Shown piece by piece: positions 1 through 7,891 of a stretch of 64,000 nt of DNA. The stretch is from Thiohalocapsa halophila. GTDB lineage: Bacteria; Pseudomonadota; Gammaproteobacteria; Chromatiales; Chromatiaceae. The notes under the pieces are model-generated. The model worked only from the letters and a program-made list of their open reading frames with translations, ran no database searches and was not told the DNA's origin. A program made the translations under genes and the position numbers. The DNA is taken from positions 1 to 64,000 of the forward strand of contig NZ_NRRV01000026.1 of the NCBI RefSeq assembly GCF_016583825.1, given 5' to 3'. Every line of letters begins with the position of its first letter. Position 1 is the first letter of the stretch.

Positions 1-240
1 CCCCCAACCACGTGATGCCGCCCGTGGATCGCTTTACACGCCGTACACCAGCGTCCACGGTGAGTTTCAGGCTTCGCCGCCTCCCAGTGGGCTCGCCACA
101 ACACCCCGCCGAATCGGGTTCGTTATCCTGCAGACCGACAGTTCGCGTACTGTTGCTCTCCACCCCGCCTCGCGGCGACGCAGTTACCATTGGCTACGGA
201 GCTTCGGCTTACTCCGACACGGACTTTCACCGTGCTGATG
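1..240 (-). mobile_element. Possible 5' structured part of a group II intron (cut by the window edge)
   Basis: Read on the minus strand, this stretch has no convincing protein. It carries wording reminiscent of bacterial group II intron ribozymes: GTGAAAGTCC near its start, then a run of short hairpins such as GCGTCGCCGCGAGGCG, and an AGGATAACGAACCC block. The intron-encoded protein would lie left of the window and cannot be seen. I recognise the pattern only from memory, so another structured RNA or an intron remnant is equally possible. Confidence 0.33.
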
Positions 241-258
241 AGGCGCCCTCGCGGGCGC

Positions 259-527
259 ACTGGGAGCGGCCTCTGGCCGCGACAGCGCCGTCCCGGCTCG
301 GTCGTCGCGGCAGGGATGCCGCTCCCACGGCACCAGTGGCGTGTGGGAGCGGCCTCTGGCCGCGACGGCTCCGTTCCGGCTCGGTCATCGCGGCAAGGAT
401 GCCGCTCCCACGGCGCCTTTGGCTTGTGGGAGCGGCCTCTGGCCGCGACGGCTCCGTTTCGGTTTGGTGTTCGCGCCAGGGATGGCGCTCCCACGGAGCC
501 GTTGGCTCGTGGGAGCCGCCTCTGGGG
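259..527. repeat. Tandem cluster of REP-like palindromic repeats
   Basis: Three imperfect units at about 260-328, 342-411 and 425-495 each begin with TGGGAGCGGCCTCTGGCC and end with the complement GCCGCTCCCAC, so each can fold into a long hairpin. A fourth half-unit follows at about 509. The period is about 82 bp. The array sits just downstream of the DsrC-like gene on the minus strand. A diverged single copy occurs at 28614-28671. This is the architecture of extragenic palindromes. Possible roles such as transcript 3'-end protection are inference. Confidence 0.75.
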
Positions 528-535
528 GAGGGGGC

Positions 536-877
536 TCAGCAGGCGTGGCAGTAGTAGTTCGGCAGGCCGGCGATGCGGCAGGCTTGCTTGCAGCCGCCGT
601 CGGGGAAGAGGCTTTCCAGATTCTTGCGCGTGCAAGGCGTATGCCGCGATACCTCATGGCCGATGGCGCGGATGACCACTTTCGGCGACGGCGGGATCTC
701 GTGGAAGGCGTAGTACTCGCGCAGGAAGTTGATGACGCTCCAGTGGCAGTCGGTGAGCTCGAGGCCCTCTTCTGCGGCCAGCGCTTCCGCGAGGTCGTTG
801 TCCCAGTCGAGGAAGCTTGCCAAATGGCCCTGTTTGTTGAAGTGAACCTCGCGGCCGGCGATCTGTACGGCAGTCAT
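536..877 (-). CDS. DsrC/TusE-family sulfur-carrier protein with atypical C-terminal cysteines
   Basis: The 113-residue product has the DsrC fold signature, including HWSVINFLREYY near residue 45 and CRIAGLPNYYC at the end. DsrC passes sulfur as a trisulfide or persulfide on two C-terminal cysteines spaced C-x10-C; TusE acts in tRNA thiolation. Here the first cysteine (C100) is present, but the penultimate-cysteine position is histidine. Cysteines occur instead at 96, 110 and 113, giving C-x9-C and C-x12-C. The product could therefore be a DsrC paralogue of altered function rather than canonical DsrC. The family assignment is firm and the role is uncertain. Upstream lies a 390-bp gap, and downstream a palindromic repeat array. 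Confidence 0.85.
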   Translation of the reverse strand: MTAVQIAGREVHFNKQGHLASFLDWDNDLAEALAAEEGLELTDCHWSVINFLREYYAFHEIPPSPKVVIRAIGHEVSRHTPCTRKNLESLFPDGGCKQACRIAGLPNYYCHAC

Positions 878-979
878 TCAGTCTCTCCTCCACCCGCGGG
901 TGGTCGGTCAGCGTGGTGCCCGACATTGCGCCGGGCGGGTGGTCTCAATTGGCTTATTAGAAAATTTGAAAGTGATGGA

Positions 980-999
980 ACAGGTGCTTCGCCACCTGT
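980..999. repeat. Short inverted repeat in the gap upstream of the DsrC-like gene
   Basis: The gap 878-1266 holds no credible gene. Its one notable element is the perfect hairpin ACAGGTG-loop-CACCTGT at 980-999. It lies in an AT-richer patch about 100 bp upstream of the DsrC-like start, where a promoter or operator would be expected on the minus strand. A TTGACA sequence overlaps it on that strand, but no good -10 box is seen at the right distance. Confidence 0.35.
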
Positions 1000-1266
1000 C
1001 AAGGAAATATAGACTAGCGCCGGCAGCCGATGGGCCCTAAATACTAGACCTGGGTCAAGTCAGGCTGGATCTGCTGGTGCCGGCCCGCCCTGTATGGGCA
1101 CGAGAGACGCGCAGTCAAGACCGGACAAGGAGATACAGGACGCCGTCGGTCGGCGACAGCAGGGGAGGGCTGGCCGCGGCGAGGCGCTGCTGGCAGATGC
1201 CGCGGCGGCAGGGCGTTGCTGGGGTGCGTTGCTGGGGTGGTGCCCCGACGGGGTGCGCTGGGCTTG

Positions 1267-1758
1267 CTACCAGCTGACAGCGCCCTCGGCGACGGCCTCC
1301 AGCATGTCGGCCACCTCGCGCATGACGGGGCTCGCGTCGGTCTCATCAGCGGGCATACGGCGGTGCACCACATAGGTGGTGTCCGGCTCGTCCGGGAGGG
1401 TGTAGACGGCGATGATGAAGGGGCAGTTGACGATGCGCACGGGGTCTTCGGCCGTCATCTTGCGTGAGAGCACGGCGCTGCAGAACTCGATGGACTGGGC
1501 ATGGGTGTAGATGGTCTCGTCCATGCCGAGGTCCTTGCCGGTGCGCTCCAGCATCTCGTCCATGTGCATGACATTGTTGATGTACATGCCGCGCTCCTGG
1601 ATCGCGAGCTTGAGGCCGTCGATGACGTCGCCGAAGCTGCTGTCGCTCTCGTAGACGGCATAGCGCTCTTCGGCGTGCACGGGTCCGGCGACGATCAAGA
1701 CCGCAGCGAGCGTGAGCAGGCTATGCCGGAGAAAGGATGATAAGCGTCGCGGCGCCAT
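1267..1758 (-). CDS. Secreted DUF302-domain protein
   Basis: The 163-residue product starts with a signal peptide: charged residues 1-12, a hydrophobic stretch, and cleavage probably after VHA at about residue 29. It continues with a DUF302-like domain that includes the phrase MREVADMLEAVAEGA at the C-terminus. DUF302 proteins are small alpha/beta proteins of unknown biochemical role, often found near sulfur, copper or oxidative-stress genes. The ATG is preceded by GAGG at 8-nt spacing, which supports this start. The gene sits between a DsrC-like gene and a sulfur globule gene, so a periplasmic role in sulfur metabolism is a reasonable inference. Confidence 0.75.
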   Translation of the reverse strand: MAPRRLSSFLRHSLLTLAAVLIVAGPVHAEERYAVYESDSSFGDVIDGLKLAIQERGMYINNVMHMDEMLERTGKDLGMDETIYTHAQSIEFCSAVLSRKMTAEDPVRIVNCPFIIAVYTLPDEPDTTYVVHRRMPADETDASPVMREVADMLEAVAEGAVSW

Positions 1759-1881
1759 TTCAATGACCTCAGGACATGCCGGCAGCAGGGCGCCGCCGGG
1801 GGATTGAGCGCAGATCCGATCGCAGTGACGGGATACCGGGGCCGCGGCAGCGGCACGGTCGCATGCCGCTGCCGCAGGTCC

Positions 1882-2388
1882 TCAGTACTGGTCCATGGGC
1901 CGGAAGGCGGGAGCCGAGGGCCAGCCGTCGCCGCCGTTGCTCGGTGCCGACGCCGGCGGCGGGGGTGGCGCGGCTTGGCGGCTCTCCAGCTGCTCGATGC
2001 GCCGCTTCAGGGCCTCGATCTCGCGATCCTTGTCGCTCTCGCTCTCGGTTGCGGGGGCGCTGGAGCTGCTGGGTGCTGCCGGTGCCGAGTAGCCGGGGGC
2101 AGCATAGCCGGGGGCCGTCGGATAGCCGTAGCCCGTTCCGCCATAGGGTGCGCCATAGCCCGGTGCCCCATAAGGCGCACCATAGCCGGGCGCGCCGTAG
2201 GGTCCGCCATAAGGCCCATAAGGGCCAGGGGGTCCGTAGGGACCTTCGTCGTAGTAGTAGTCGTCGTCGCCGCCGCCGAACCAGCGGCCCGGGTTGAACA
2301 TGTCGCCAAAGCCGATCGCCTGCACGGCGGGGGCGAGCATCAGCGCAGACACGAAGCCGACGGTGAGCGGTATGGTGCGGGCTTGCAT
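1882..2388 (-). CDS. Sulfur globule protein (envelope protein of periplasmic sulfur deposits)
   Basis: After a signal peptide (cleavage after AVQA) the mature protein begins IGFGDMFNPGRWFGGG. It then has a Tyr/Gly/Pro/Ala-rich repeat region with PYGPYG, PYGAPGYG and GYGAPYG units, and ends with a short charged coiled coil (REIEALKRRIEQLESR) and a proline-rich tail. This matches the sulfur globule protein family that coats elemental sulfur stored by purple sulfur bacteria. The start is ambiguous. An ATG at 2403 abuts the GGAGG, a GTG at 2394 has 9-nt spacing, and the ATG at 2388 has 15-nt spacing. All three give the same mature protein. The repeats are too irregular to count exactly. Confidence 0.8.
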   Translation of the reverse strand: MQARTIPLTVGFVSALMLAPAVQAIGFGDMFNPGRWFGGGDDDYYYDEGPYGPPGPYGPYGGPYGAPGYGAPYGAPGYGAPYGGTGYGYPTAPGYAAPGYSAPAAPSSSSAPATESESDKDREIEALKRRIEQLESRQAAPPPPPASAPSNGGDGWPSAPAFRPMDQY

Positions 2389-2690
2389 AGCCACGTTGGG
2401 CATCCTCCAGGATCGATAATGAACTGTTGTCGGCGCGGTGCTGCAGCGAACCGGGCCAACTGGCCCTGCCGGTTCGGGGTCATCCGCTGCGGGGCGATCT
2501 GAGCCGCCTGTTGCCGCGGGCGAGAGCATACTACAGGCGCAGGCTGTCAGCCCCCGGCTCCGGGGTGCTCGCCCACCGGCCCGCGCCGGCACCTATCCGA
2601 GCCTAGGAGATGCCGCTTACTTGGCCTTGCGCGAGCAAAGAGCGGACGGACCCCACCCTGATCTGAAAATGGGGCGGTTTCCGGGCTCCT

Positions 2691-2709
2691 TCAGCGGCTT
2701 GAGCCGCTG
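2691..2709. repeat. Perfect hairpin between hypB and the sulfur globule gene
   Basis: TCAGCGGCT-TG-AGCCGCTGA forms a 9-bp stem with a 2-nt loop about 60 bp past the hypB stop. It lacks the T-run of an intrinsic terminator on either strand, so it may be an RNA 3'-end stabiliser, a Rho-associated hairpin or a protein site. Confidence 0.5.
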
Positions 2710-2771
2710 AACATGGCGGGCCGTCCTGCCCCGCACGGGAAAGGCCGATAAACCAGCGTTTCCCTGAAGTA

Positions 2772-3752
2772 TCACCCCGCTGCCCGCGGCTCCCCATGGC
2801 GGTGCTCATCGGCCTCGTGGCCGTGGCTCTTGCCGTGCTGGTGGCCGTGCGCGTGCGCATGGCGATGGCCCTGATGCTCGTGCGCATCCGCGCCCGTGTG
2901 CGCGTGCTCATGGTGCGAGTGCTCATGGCCGGCGTGGCCGCCGTGCAGCAGCGCGCCGTCGGGCTGCAGCGCCGGTCGCGCCGTGGCGCCCTGCGCCACC
3001 CGCTCGCGCTGGGCGGCGAGCTCGGCGCTCAGCCACGCCAGCCAGGGTCCGAGACTGTCGCCATCGCGACGGGCGCTCAGCGACAGGAAGGGCGCCGGCG
3101 TGGCGAGCTCGCGCAGATAGCGCTGCGCCCGCGCGGCATCGAAGTCGTCCAGCACCGGCAGCAGGTCTGCTTTGGTGAGCAGCACCAGGTCCGCGGCGCG
3201 GAACATCACCGGGTACTTGGCCGGTTTGTCATCGCCCTCGGGCACCGACAGCAGCGTGACATTGCGGTGATGACCCAGATCGAAGCTCGCCGGGCACACC
3301 AGATTGCCGACGTTCTCGATGAACAGGATGTCGACGTCGGTCAGGTCCAGACGATGCAGCGCGTCGTGCACCATGTGCGCATCCAGATGGCAGGCGCTGC
3401 CGGTGGCGATCTGAATGGCCTCGACCCCCTTGGCGCGGATGCGCTGGGCGTCGTTCTCGGTCTCCAGGTCGCCTTCGATGACGGCGATCTTGAGCTCGCC
3501 CCCGAGGGCATCGATGGTGGCCTCCAGGAGGCTGGTCTTGCCGGCCCCGGGCGAGGACATCAGGTTGACCGCCAGGATGCCGCGGGCGTCGAAGTGGGCA
3601 CGGTTGTGGGCCGCCTGGTGGTCGTTCTCGCCGAGGAGGCTCTGCAGGACCTCCACCGCGGCATGACCGGAGGATGTCTCGGCATGCTTGCCGCCGGGCC
3701 GCACGAGGTGCTCGTTGCCGGAAGTGACGTTACAGCCACAGGTGTCGCACAT
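2772..3752 (-). CDS. hypB: Hydrogenase nickel-insertion GTPase HypB with a C-terminal His-rich tail
   Basis: HypB hydrolyses GTP to deliver nickel to the large subunit of [NiFe] hydrogenases, working with HypA. The 326-residue product has the N-terminal high-affinity metal motif MCDTCGC, a Walker A SSPGAGKTS at about 66-74, the metal-binding GSACHLDAHMV, and the SIMIBI-type GTPase core. Unusually, the histidine-rich metal-storage stretch is at the C-terminus: about 20 His in the last 57 residues from residue 270. In many HypBs it lies near the N-terminus. The hypA gene lies 125 bp upstream on the same strand. No hydrogenase structural gene is in the window. Confidence 0.95.
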   Translation of the reverse strand: MCDTCGCNVTSGNEHLVRPGGKHAETSSGHAAVEVLQSLLGENDHQAAHNRAHFDARGILAVNLMSSPGAGKTSLLEATIDALGGELKIAVIEGDLETENDAQRIRAKGVEAIQIATGSACHLDAHMVHDALHRLDLTDVDILFIENVGNLVCPASFDLGHHRNVTLLSVPEGDDKPAKYPVMFRAADLVLLTKADLLPVLDDFDAARAQRYLRELATPAPFLSLSARRDGDSLGPWLAWLSAELAAQRERVAQGATARPALQPDGALLHGGHAGHEHSHHEHAHTGADAHEHQGHRHAHAHGHQHGKSHGHEADEHRHGEPRAAG

Positions 3753-3877
3753 GGATGAGCTCCGGGTTGGATGCTGGCTCGATGGGGGACTATAGCAGCG
3801 CCGGTGGCGAATTTGACCATGCGCCGTGCGCGGGGCGGCGCGTGCGCCGGGATTCAGCCGTCTGCGCCGCGGCGGAC

Positions 3878-4252
3878 TCAGCCGCTATCCTCGGCATCGG
3901 CCTCTTCCGGCACCGTCAGCTCCAGGTTGGCGAGCAGCATCTCGTCACCGCTCACGAGCCGCGTGTGCCAGTCGCCACAGGCGCCGCAGAGCAGGCGGTT
4001 CGGCTGCGCGTGCGTCTCGGCGCCGCAGGTGACGCAGTGCACCCGCACGGGCGCCGGCTCGATGTCGAGCGTCGCGCCCTCGGCGATGGTGCCGGCCGCC
4101 GCCAGGGGGTAGGCGTTGCGCAACAGCGGCGCCTCGACGCCCGAGAGCGGCCCGATGCGCAGCAGGATACGCTCGACCCGCTGCGCGCCATGGTCGGCGG
4201 CGATGCGCTCCACCTGCTCCAACAGCGATTGGCACACCGCGAGCTCATGCAT
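3878..4252 (-). CDS. hypA: Hydrogenase maturation nickel chaperone HypA
   Basis: This 124-residue protein has the invariant nickel-binding N-terminus MHE and the zinc ribbon with CxxC pairs at C73/C76 and C89/C92. It binds Ni(II) and hands it to HypB or directly to the hydrogenase precursor. The C-terminus has a short acidic extension. It precedes hypB in the same direction, the usual hypAB order. The two genes could be an orphan pair or part of a dispersed hyp set. Confidence 0.95.
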   Translation of the reverse strand: MHELAVCQSLLEQVERIAADHGAQRVERILLRIGPLSGVEAPLLRNAYPLAAAGTIAEGATLDIEPAPVRVHCVTCGAETHAQPNRLLCGACGDWHTRLVSGDEMLLANLELTVPEEADAEDSG

Positions 4253-4581
4253 GGCCGGCGCCTGCGCGAAGCTGCCCGGCGCGCAGGCCGGCCGCCGGCC
4301 CGACAGCCGAGGGACGCCACGACGCCCCAGACGAGTCGCGACTCCCGAACCGGGCTGATGCTAGGAATGCGCTGCTGACAGCCGCCTCACGGCGGCCCGA
4401 GGGCTTGACGAGACAATGGGCGACACACATGGGGGCGACGCAGATGCAGGCGGGGCCGGGTCGGGCTTGGCGCTGCGCAAGGGCAGCAGTCAGCCGTCCT
4501 GGTTGTCGGGCCTGTACGGCATTGGGACGGCATTGGGCGGGCGAGGCTAACGAGCCTAAGTCCGACGATCACTGATGCGCA
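4253..4581. other. Gene-free gap upstream of hypA
   Basis: This 329-bp stretch contains only short overlapping reading frames with arginine- and proline-rich translations typical of GC-rich noncoding DNA. It should contain the hypA promoter on the minus strand and the end of the DCC-family gene transcript. I see no RNA gene, clear promoter box or repeat in it. Confidence 0.5.
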
Positions 4582-4968
4582 TCAATGAATACTGCACGCT
4601 CCCTCGCGGCAGCGGCGCTCGAAGCGCCAGTCCGCGAAGCGCCTGTAGAGCGCATCCAGGGGGCCCGTGAGCCGCAGCGCGGAGACCACGCGCGCCAGCA
4701 GTCGGTAGCGCGGGAGCTGCCGCCAAATGGCGACGAAGGCGGGCACGCCCTGCACCAGGCGGCCGTCGGCGTCGCGCACGTGCAGCCGGCGCATGGCCGT
4801 CGCCTGATCCAGACCGACAGCGGCCAGGGCGTCCGGGTCCTGGGTGATGTCCACCCAATCCACCTGGCCGGACCGGTCGAGGCGTCGGTAGTGCGCAATC
4901 TCTTTGCTGCACAACGGACAGCCGCCGTCGTAGAAGGTGGTGATCGCGGTATCGGCGGATGAGGTCAT
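4582..4968 (-). CDS. DCC-family thiol-disulfide oxidoreductase (DUF393)
   Basis: The 128-residue product carries the family motif YDGGCPLCSKE near residue 15, the D-x-x-C-x-x-C active site that names this thioredoxin-like family. A long upstream in-frame extension exists, but the ATG at 4968 places the motif at the family-typical distance from the N-terminus. It follows the MOSC-domain gene by 40 bp on the same strand, so the two probably form an operon. The substrate is unknown. Confidence 0.88.
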   Translation of the reverse strand: MTSSADTAITTFYDGGCPLCSKEIAHYRRLDRSGQVDWVDITQDPDALAAVGLDQATAMRRLHVRDADGRLVQGVPAFVAIWRQLPRYRLLARVVSALRLTGPLDALYRRFADWRFERRCREGACSIH

Positions 4969-5008
4969 GGCATTGGGCTCCTGTGCTCTGTATGTGTGGC
5001 TTTGGGCG

Positions 5009-5593
5009 TCAGCGGACGTCGGCGGCCTCTGGCGGCAACGGCGCCACCGGGTCCCCAACCGCCAGGCTGCCCGAGGTCACCACGGCGGCGGTGATGCCGC
5101 CGTGCCCACGCATGGCGTTGTAGCCGCCACGGCCGAGCTCGGCCTCCATGCGCGAGCAGGGATGCGCCAGGCCGGTCATCTCCAGCACCGCGGTGCCGAC
5201 GCGAAAGCGCTTGTCCTTGAGCGCCAGCAGATTGATGCCGGCCACCACTAGGTTGCGCCGCAACCGCAGCGGGTCTATGGGCGGCTCCTCCAGGAGGGCG
5301 CCCAGCACCGCCAAGTGCTCGGCCTGCATGAGCGTCACCTGGCGCTTGCGCCGGCCACCGGCCGGTCGCTCGGGCTGGGCGTAGTGATCGCCGGCGAGCC
5401 CGCGCCCGGCGTGCGCCTGCACCTGCGCCAGGCTGGTCACCGGAGCGCGCTTGGCGGCGCGCACCCCGATCCACACCAGCCGCCCCGGCTGCGGGAAACA
5501 GGCCATCATCTCGGCCATCGGCGTCTGCTGCGCGCGGCGTTGCCACGGCGCGCCGAGGCCGGCGGCGGCGGATGGAAATGCTGACGCTGGCAT
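5009..5593 (-). CDS. MOSC-domain protein (possible molybdenum-cofactor sulfur carrier)
   Basis: MOSC domains bind sulfur or the molybdenum cofactor; examples are the C-terminal domain of Moco sulfurase and the YiiM/mARC proteins. The 194-residue product shows the domain hallmarks AGRGLAGDHY near residue 65 and the conserved cysteine in GLAHPCSRMEAELGRGGYNAM. The first 25 residues are low-complexity, and no Shine-Dalgarno is visible. A start at the internal ATG at 5518 is possible. It pairs with the DCC oxidoreductase gene downstream. The actual substrate is not deducible. Confidence 0.85.
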   Translation of the reverse strand: MPASAFPSAAAGLGAPWQRRAQQTPMAEMMACFPQPGRLVWIGVRAAKRAPVTSLAQVQAHAGRGLAGDHYAQPERPAGGRRKRQVTLMQAEHLAVLGALLEEPPIDPLRLRRNLVVAGINLLALKDKRFRVGTAVLEMTGLAHPCSRMEAELGRGGYNAMRGHGGITAAVVTSGSLAVGDPVAPLPPEAADVR

Positions 5594-5701
5594 GGGGGGT
5601 GGGCGTGACGGGACCTTCGGGCGCTCGCCGCTGTCGTTGATTGCTATATTGCGCTCTCTCAGGGCCGCTCAACCGCGGCCGCGAACGGGAATCCCGAGCC
5701 C

Positions 5702-6577
5702 ATGACCTCGCCACTCGTCTCTTTGTTGCGCCTGCTCGCGGGAGGCGCGGCCGCGCTGCTGCTGCTCGGCTGCTCGGGGATGCAGATCGCCTACAACACG
5801 GCGGATTTCTTCATCGAGCGTTATGCCGAGGACTATCTGGGCCTGGACAGCGCCCAGATGGAGCGCTGGTCGCCGACGCTGAAGTCCGCGCTGGCCGAGC
5901 ATCGCCAGGCCGAGCTGCCCTACCTCGCCGCCTTCTTCGACAGTGCGCAGAACGACGCCCGCAAGGGCTTCACCCGCGCCGACGTCCGCTGCCTGCTGGA
6001 CCAGCTCGAGGTGATCTACCGCCGCCACTTCATGCTCGCCGCGGGCACCGCGGCGCCGCTGCTCGCGGACCTGGACCGCAGCCAGATCGACGCCCTGGAA
6101 GCACGCTTCCGCGAGGAGGCCCAGGAGGACGCCGACGACGCCGCCCGGCCCGAGGCGCAGCGCGTGGCCAAGCGCGTCGAGCGCTACGCCGACAACATGC
6201 GCTGGTGGCTCGGCGAGCTGGACGCCCGCCAGCGCGGCATCGTGCGCGACGTGGTGGCGGACCTGCCGGAGTCCGCCACCTGGTACACCTACCGCGACCG
6301 CAAGCGCCGCGAGCTCATCGCCCTGCTGCGCCGCGGGGCCTCGCCCGAGCGCATCGAGACCTTCCTCACGGACTGGCTGGTGGACTACAGCGACATGCCG
6401 GCGGCCCTGGAGCGCAGCCAGATACAGCTGCGCAGCGCCATGACCGATCTGATCGTGCGTCTGGACGCGACTTTCAGCGACGCCCAGCGGCGGCGCCTCA
6501 TCGACCGGCTGACCGGCCTCAGGCGGGACTTCCTGCGCCTGCAGCGCGACCCGCAGATGGCGCCGGTGGCCTGCTGA
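5702..6577 (+). CDS. DUF6279-family lipoprotein
   Basis: The 291-residue product begins with a lipoprotein signal whose lipobox LLGC places the lipidated cysteine near residue 24. It is followed by GMQIAYNTADFFIERYAEDYLGLDSAQ, which is characteristic of the DUF6279 group of alpha-helical outer-membrane-anchored lipoproteins. The remainder is charged and helical (for example residues 130-175). The function of this family is unknown. The gene is divergent from the MOSC gene with about 110 bp between them. Confidence 0.85.
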   Translation: MTSPLVSLLRLLAGGAAALLLLGCSGMQIAYNTADFFIERYAEDYLGLDSAQMERWSPTLKSALAEHRQAELPYLAAFFDSAQNDARKGFTRADVRCLLDQLEVIYRRHFMLAAGTAAPLLADLDRSQIDALEARFREEAQEDADDAARPEAQRVAKRVERYADNMRWWLGELDARQRGIVRDVVADLPESATWYTYRDRKRRELIALLRRGASPERIETFLTDWLVDYSDMPAALERSQIQLRSAMTDLIVRLDATFSDAQRRRLIDRLTGLRRDFLRLQRDPQMAPVAC

Positions 6578-6683
6578 CGCTGCTGCTGAGCGCGCCCTGC
6601 GTTGCACCATCGCCGGTCGGCCGTTGGCGCAGGCGTGCTGCCGGCGAGTGCCGCCGGGCGCCCGCGGGTCGGGCTGCAAGGGG

Positions 6684-7793
6684 TCAGAACGCCTCCGACA
6701 CCCGCCAGCGCTGGTAATTGGGCTCGTCCAGATAGGCCTTGCTGCTGATGTAGTTGAGCACGTTGCGCAGGCGATAGAAGCCCACCACCGAGTCCACGCG
6801 CAGGATCTCGCGGCCGTGCTCGTCAAAGAAGACCACCGACGGCGTGTAGAAGATGCCGAGGTCCCGGGCCCAGTCGCGCGCCGTGGTGCGCTCCCCCGCC
6901 GGGGTGACCACCGGCGTGTCGGACCAGATGTCCAGCTGCACGCTGTCGAGCTCGCCGAACCGGCGCTGGAGCTCCCCCTGCTCCAGGGCCTGGCCGTGCA
7001 GCACGTCGCAGGCATGGCAGTCGCCCTGCTCGAAGAACACCGCCAGCGGGCGGTCGCTCGGCAGGCCGGAGCGGTCCAGGTTGTGGGGCGGCGGCTCGAA
7101 GAAGTCCTGGTCGTTGAGGTCCGCCGGGCCGAACACCATGCGGTTATCGCCCCGGGCCAGATAGTCGCGGAAGGACTCGCGCTGGTAGTGGTCGTCGGCG
7201 ACGTATTCCAGCGCCGCGCGGAACTGATAGGGCGGGTAGTAGCCGCGCAGGCGCAGGGCCTCCTGCCCCTCCTCGTCGTAGAAGACCAGCGACGGCGTGA
7301 AGTTGGTCTCCTCGCGCAGCGCGAAGTCGCGCTCGGTGAGTGCGTTGCCTTGGAGGTCGGTCACCTCGGCCACGCCCCAGATATCCACGGGCACGATGTC
7401 GAAGTGCTCGCGGGTGTAGTTGACGATGTCCGGGGCGCCGAAGTTCACGTCCATGAGCTTGTGGCAGTAGGCGCAGCGGCGCTGGCCGAAGTAAACCACT
7501 AGGTCCTTGCCGGCGGCGACGGCCTCGGCGTGATCGTCCGGCAGGTTCAGGAAGGGCTCCTTGAACCAATCGGGATAGGCGAGCGGCTGCTCGCGCGGGA
7601 AATCGTCCATGCCGAGTGCGGTGGTCACGTCGGCACCGGCGGTCAATTCATCCCCGCCGGTGGCGGCGATGGCGCTCATCGACAGACCCAACAGCAGACC
7701 GACGCCGGGGCCGAGAAGCCTGATGGGGCTCCCCGATAGGCCGGTCGAGCGTCGGATGCTGCGCCGACGTCGGCGCGTGAGCTCGCGGATCAT
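6684..7793 (-). CDS. Exported tandem thioredoxin-fold protein (two CxxC domains)
   Basis: The 369-residue product has an arginine-rich N-terminus, one hydrophobic signal/anchor segment at about 25-45, then two thioredoxin-like domains. The first has the active site CAYC (about 107-110) and the second CHAC (about 259-262). Both are followed by a cis-proline segment, NFTPSLVFYDE and FYTPSVVFFDE. This resembles SoxW-like periplasmic thioredoxins duplicated in tandem. The ATG at 7793 has GGAGG at 8-nt spacing, so the TTG five codons earlier is not needed. A role in periplasmic redox maintenance, perhaps of sulfur enzymes, is inference. Confidence 0.85.
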   Translation of the reverse strand: MIRELTRRRRRSIRRSTGLSGSPIRLLGPGVGLLLGLSMSAIAATGGDELTAGADVTTALGMDDFPREQPLAYPDWFKEPFLNLPDDHAEAVAAGKDLVVYFGQRRCAYCHKLMDVNFGAPDIVNYTREHFDIVPVDIWGVAEVTDLQGNALTERDFALREETNFTPSLVFYDEEGQEALRLRGYYPPYQFRAALEYVADDHYQRESFRDYLARGDNRMVFGPADLNDQDFFEPPPHNLDRSGLPSDRPLAVFFEQGDCHACDVLHGQALEQGELQRRFGELDSVQLDIWSDTPVVTPAGERTTARDWARDLGIFYTPSVVFFDEHGREILRVDSVVGFYRLRNVLNYISSKAYLDEPNYQRWRVSEAF

Positions 7794-7891
7794 TCGTGCT
7801 ACCTCCAAAGGTCAGACTCGGGGCCCCGCTGCATCGGCCGGGCCGTCATTGCATTCGCGGTCAACGGCGGACGGCGCCGACCGCTCGGCCG

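Noticed and set aside
847-1012. Plus-strand frame upstream of the DsrC-like gene
   Set aside because: It is the antisense extension of a frame covering the DsrC-like gene, with no conserved content.
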